Below are positions 59,377 to 64,000 of a DNA stretch of 64,000 bases, piece after piece. The notes beneath the pieces are model-generated. The model did no database searches. It was not told the DNA's origin and saw only the letters and a list, made by a program, of their open reading frames with translations. The DNA is from Mallotus nudiflorus (lineage: Eukaryota > Streptophyta > Magnoliopsida > Malpighiales > Euphorbiaceae), in NCBI GenBank assembly GCA_947683625.1, contig CANTUR010000043.1, forward strand, positions 1,674,001 through 1,738,000, written 5' to 3'. The position numbers and the translations under genes were made by a program. Positions within the stretch are counted from its first letter, which is position 1; every line of letters starts with the position of its first letter.

Positions 59377-60897
59377 TGTCACGACCTAAAATAGGGGCCA
59401 TGACGGCGCTAGGGAACGAGAATTCTTTCGAATCTGGAACCCATAGCAAGCCTTTAAAACAAAATAAAAGCATGTAATAATAACAACATAAATAAAATAT
59501 CTTGTAGCAAAAATTAAAATCTTATATGTAATAATAATAATAATCCACCAACTCATTTGATAAAAACAACTCATCTCATATATAAATAATCTTTTAATAC
59601 AAATTTTCATTTCAATCCTTTAAATACAAATCTCAAACATATATAGTACATATTGTTCATTAAAACACAACTACTGCAATGTCTAGAATACAAAATGAAA
59701 TTAAGTAAGCAATTTACATAGTAAAGCCGGGGCAGAAGAAATCTGGCATAAGGGTCTGCTATTGAGGTCTGAAGATAAAGACTCTCCTGAAAAAATAGTT
59801 AACGGAGGGGAGTCAGACCTCACTGAGTGAATTGTTATAATATATATACATGCGTAGCTAAATGGCAATCCACACAATCAATAATATATATAATAAATAT
59901 ATATACAGGCAAATACATACAGATGCAGTAAAATCATTTTATATAAATACTGAAAGTAATATCCATTTATGAAGGATCAAATAGAACCCTAAATAATCGC
60001 AACCTCAAATAGTGTTAGACAACACTCTAGCCATATAGGCTCACTTATTCCAAATAAATTCACTTATTCCATTTGAACAGTAGACTGGTCCCGAGACACT
60101 AAGTTAACCGAGCTCCAGCAGTTTGACTGTTAGTGTGATTAGCCCCGAGGACACTTGGTCAACTGAGCTCCAGCAATCACACTCTCAATCACATCACACA
60201 TCAAATAAATCAATCCAATCAATATCCACAAATACGTTAGTAATTTAACCTAAATTCTATCGTCGTACCGGTATGTACTCGATCCTAGTGTTGCTTACTA
60301 GGTAGCATGTTCTATTGATATCATTCATTTAAAAATAAATCTAGCCATTCATGAAATAAATGATGCATGACTTTACGTAAAATAACAATATAAACCATAT
60401 ATGTACTAGAAATATACTAAAAATAAATCAAGTATATTTCGAGTATATATATGTCAAATAAATTCAATTTAATTATAAAATAAACTAGAATTAAACTATA
60501 AATATACTTAAAAACATTTTAGGTATAATTCAATAATAAAACATGCATTTAATTTAAAATATACCAAAATATACCTAATATATACCTAAGCAATTATTAA
60601 ATCTTTTATGCATATTTCATAAAATTTAAACATACATTTCTAAAACATGCAATCCTAAAACACGTATATATAAAAATAACAACTCACAGTTGTGCGCTCC
60701 TCGAGACGGGTTCGACGGGCCTAGTCCACTAGGCCTCAGTCTTAGCGCAACTAAATAAACAAACGACAATATGAAATCAGAATAAATCTAATGAAATTCT
60801 ATAGACTCGATCTAGAATACTAGACATAGAATAGGAATAGGGATTCAACCGGATGTCACGTTTTACGAGAATTCTATCAAAAATTCAGCAGAACCTC
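59377..60897 (-). mobile_element. LTR13: left part of the 5' LTR of element E
   Basis: Starts TGTCACGACCT and shows the same subtype features as LTR7 (GTCGTACCGGT, GTGAGTTG). It is cut at AACCTC by LTR14. The remainder lies beyond 64000. Confidence 0.92.
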
Positions 60898-63522
60898 TGT
60901 AATATCCCGGGTTTTTAAATATTTTTATACTGCATCGGAATATGCAGTGTTAATAATTTTGTATATATTTATGATATTTTATGAGTTTGTTGTTTTTTAA
61001 AAGCAAATTTTAATTATTTTATATTATTTTAAGTACTTTACGTAAAATTTTCCCGAAAATTGAATTTTCGAGGAAATTGACACGTAAATAATTTAATATT
61101 AATTATTTTGACTAGTTTTATGAATTTTCATGAACTCATACATAATTTTAAGTGCTAAAATAAAATGTATATATGTGTATTTATTTAAATTAATTAGGAT
61201 TTAATTAATTACCTTAATTTTTATTATTTAGTTTTAATATTAACTAATTAATTTTAAGGTGTATAAATTATTAATATATTAAAATATTTGTGTGGTGAGT
61301 ATTATTTATGTGTGGGAATATATAAAATATTATAATATAAGGTGGACATATATATATATACATATATACGTTATTATTTATCAAAAACTAAAAGTTTGCA
61401 ATATTTACAGTTTTGCCATTTTCTGCATCTTCTTCTTCCCGATCAGTTTTTCTTCCATTTCGGCCACTGTGACCTCTGTTTCTTGCCATCACGTGCCCCT
61501 CAGCCTTCCTCCTCCCTGCCAGCCATTCTCGACACCTGAAGCACCCATTTCCGGTGTTGTTTTGGTCAAAAAATCAAGTAGAGGCCAAATTTCATCTCAT
61601 CGCCGTTCAAGCCGGTTCCGGCCACCGTTTTTCGACACCGCCGGTCTCTATCTTTTCCTTAAGCTCCAGTGAGCGTGATTCCTAGCTTTTTTTCACTTGA
61701 TTTGGTCTAGAATTGCTTTGTTTTCAATTTTTTCATTTCAGCCTATTAGGGGTTTCTGAATTTTTTTGAGCTTCAATTTGATTGATTCATGAAAAATATC
61801 TTCACAAACTTTGATCCTGGAAACTCAATCTACATGCTGTAATTTTTTAGATTTTTTGGAATTTATTTTGATTTTTGGGTATTTTTGATTATTTTATTAT
61901 TATTTTCTAATTTTCGAAAATTATTAATTAAATTATGAAATTGTGTTTTATGGTAATTATAGGTGTTAAAACGAATTATAGAAATTTATTTTTAATTTTT
62001 TTGAATTTTTATATATTTATTTGGAATTTATTAAGTTTATGTAAATTTGAAAAATAGGCTAATTATGTGTTTAATTGAGTATATTTTATTGATATTATTG
62101 AAATATATGTTGATAAAATTAATTTTGAGTATTATATTATTTTTAGTAAATTTTTGGATTCATTTAGTAAATTTATATGTAGGGGTATTTTGGTAATTTT
62201 ACACTAAATTGGCTAAAAATGTAATTAAATTGGTTTTAATAGTTATTTAGGGTATAAAAATGATTTCTAAAATTTTTTTAGTATTTTTAACTAATTAAAA
62301 CTATTTTTCGTAAATTATTTTCAAATTATATATATATAATATACGATTTTTTCTAAATAAATGAGTTTTTATCGGTTTTTAACGTGTTTTAGGGTTAATT
62401 ACATAATTTGGATTTATAAAATGTATTTTTATTATATAAGGGCATTTTTGGTATTTTATAATTATTCTGTGAATTGTGAACCTCAGTCGGTGAATTATAG
62501 TTTGAAGTCCGACCGAGGGATTATGGTTGTGAATTTGGTGTTATTCCAAAGTGTGTTTTCTTTGCAGGACCGGCTCTACTTTTTGAGTAGAGAGATGTCC
62601 GTTTTTACAGAAGAGGTTCTACCGGATTTTCGATAGAATTCTCGTAAAACGTGATGTCTGGTCAAATCTCTATTCTAATTCTGTGTCTAAAATTCTAGAT
62701 CGAGTCCTTAGAATTTCCGTAAATTTATTCTGATTTCATGTTGTTATTTGTTTGTTTAGTTACGCCGAGACCGAAGCCTAACGGACCAGGCCCACCAAAT
62801 TTATCTCGTGGAGCGTGAACATGTGAGTTATTATACTGTATATATATGCATTGCATATAGGATGCATCACTTAGGGTTTTTATTTTCATTTTATGTCCTT
62901 AAAGTGATTTAAGTTATAATATTTTTTAGTATATCTAGGGTTGTACTTTTGTATATATATATGCATGTTAAATAATTATTGATGATATTTTGGTATATGC
63001 ACATTAAACATTTAGGTTTATGTTTAATACATTTTAATATATATGCATGTTTAAGATGTACATGTAGACATAATTATTTTATTAATGATTAGTATACTTT
63101 AGGTATAGTTTCAGTAGATTTTAGGTTTATTCTTAAATAACTGCATGCTAAATTATAACCTACACTTAAATTGTTTTTTAAGTTTATTTTTGGTATATTT
63201 TTGATATGTTTCCCCAAATAAATGTATGTTTTATTATTAATTGAAACCTAAAACATTAATGGTATACTTAGGGTTTAATTGTGATTTATGCATGCTAGAA
63301 AATTAGGTTATATTTGATAGAATGTGAATATATGTTAAACCTAAACACATATTTAAATGAACAGTTATACATAAATGTTTTATTAAATGATTTGTGTACT
63401 TAGAGCATATCTTTTGTATATTTAGGTATATTTTTAAGAAAATGCATGCTATATTATTGTTATATATTTAAATTGTTTTTAACAATATTAATGATTTATC
63501 TTTAGTTTTATTTCATATTTTA

Positions 63523-63669
63523 TTTGACATATATATATATATATTATATTATATATATATAATATATATATATTATATATATATAGTTGGTTTTACTATT
63601 ATGAATATTGTTCTACATTAATTATTTTTCCGAATGAATGATTTATTTAAATGAAGGATATCAATAGAA

Positions 63670-63717
<48 letters not shown>

Positions 63718-63745
63718 ACTATATATATATATATATATATATATA
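63523..63745. repeat. AT palindromic and (TA)n tracts in LTR14
   Basis: Long TATA/TATTATA self-complementary runs at 63523-63584 and 63671-63744. They separate the first two copies of the 85-bp unit. Confidence 0.9.
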
Positions 63746-63922
63746 GTTGGTTTTACTATTATGAATATTGTTCTACATTAATTATTTTTCGAATGAATGA
63801 TTTATTTAAATGAAGGATGTCAATAGAATATATATATAGTTGGTTTTTACTATTATGAATATTGTTCTACATTAATTATTTTCCGAATGAATGATTTATT
63901 TAAATGAAGGATATCAATAGAA
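63585..63922 (+). repeat. Three tandem copies of an 85-bp LTR segment
   Basis: Copies at 63585-63669, 63745-63829 and 63838-63922. Each runs from AGTTGGTTTTACTATT through GAATATTGTTCTACATT to GGATATCAATAGAA (GGATGTCAATAGAA in copy 2). The first two are separated by TA-rich DNA and the last two by 8 nt. The three are nearly identical, so the expansion is recent compared with the age of the LTR. Confidence 0.92.
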
Positions 63923-64000
63923 CGTGTTGTGTACGTACCGATGCGATAGATAAGGGTTGATGTGAGAAATAATTGTGGTGATTATAATTAATTTGATGGA

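Larger units (their letters stand above)
36038..64000 (-). mobile_element. Element E: oldest complete-layout chromovirus of the right nest
   Basis: 3' LTR 36038-37486 plus 52403-54371, internal region 54372-59376, 5' LTR from 59377 (right end beyond the window). Both of its LTRs carry plus-strand LTR insertions. Left flank pentamer TTATT (36033-36037); its partner is outside the window. Confidence 0.88.
60898..64000 (+). mobile_element. LTR14: plus-strand LTR nested in LTR13, runs off the window
   Basis: Starts TGTAATATCCCGGG. GC-rich block at about 61430-61680 ending CCAGTGAGCG, TTTGCAG near 62564, hairpin CTCTACT/AGTAGAG (about 62572-62591), GTGAGTTATT near 62824. Near its right end the ATCAATAGAACG module is tandemly triplicated, and the following CCTAGTG/CACTAGG hairpin is missing. 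Whether it is a solo LTR or part of a full element cannot be seen. Confidence 0.9.

Overview
The window is a stretch of plant nuclear heterochromatin built almost entirely of nested copies of one Ty3/gypsy LTR-retrotransposon family. I see no host protein gene, rRNA or tRNA gene. Three things identify the family as a Tekay/Del-type chromovirus: the order gag, protease, RT, RNase H, integrase in one frame; a chromodomain-like C-terminus after the integrase GPF module; and very long LTRs (about 3.1-3.4 kb). The LTRs begin TGTAATATCCC and end GGGTCGTGACA in the sense direction. A 12-nt primer binding site matches plant initiator tRNA-Met, and an AAGGGGGGAAGAC polypurine tract precedes the 3' LTR. 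The host is an angiosperm with an AT-rich genome; I cannot name the species.

Left nest (1-26319). An old diverged LTR fragment (24650-26319) was hit by a younger LTR (21436-24649 visible). That LTR was hit by a tandem array reading LTR1 - internal A - LTR2 - internal B - LTR3 on the minus strand (1-21435), in which the middle LTR is shared. A solo LTR (6827-9939) with a perfect CTAAT target duplication sits in the leader of A. Both gag-pol frames are dead, mostly through C-to-T nonsense changes.

Middle (26320-36037). AT-rich sequence of unknown origin holds a diverged plus-strand solo LTR (27926-31041), two copies of an unnamed interspersed repeat, a 30-bp minisatellite, an 88-91-bp tandem repeat, a possible unrelated LTR, and a pair of ~235-bp direct repeats. 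The second direct repeat is cut by the next element.

Right nest (36038-64000). Element E (minus strand, oldest) has a decayed gag-pol at 54429-59175. Its 3' LTR (36038-37486 and 52403-54371) is split by a plus-strand solo LTR (37487-39829 and 51403-52402). That solo LTR is itself split, with a TGCAT duplication, by element D (39830-51402, minus). D is interrupted by the rearranged plus-strand element C (43756-49232). E's 5' LTR (59377-60897) is cut by another plus-strand LTR (60898-64000), which runs off the window.

No copy here is autonomous. The most interesting feature is the LTR itself. GC-rich islands in an AT-rich background are bounded by splice-site-like sequences that survive in nearly every copy, and a further strong acceptor lies one base before the gag ATG. 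Several perfect or compensated hairpins recur at fixed places. This suggests a multi-exon, structured 5' leader carried inside the LTR, which RNA data could test.
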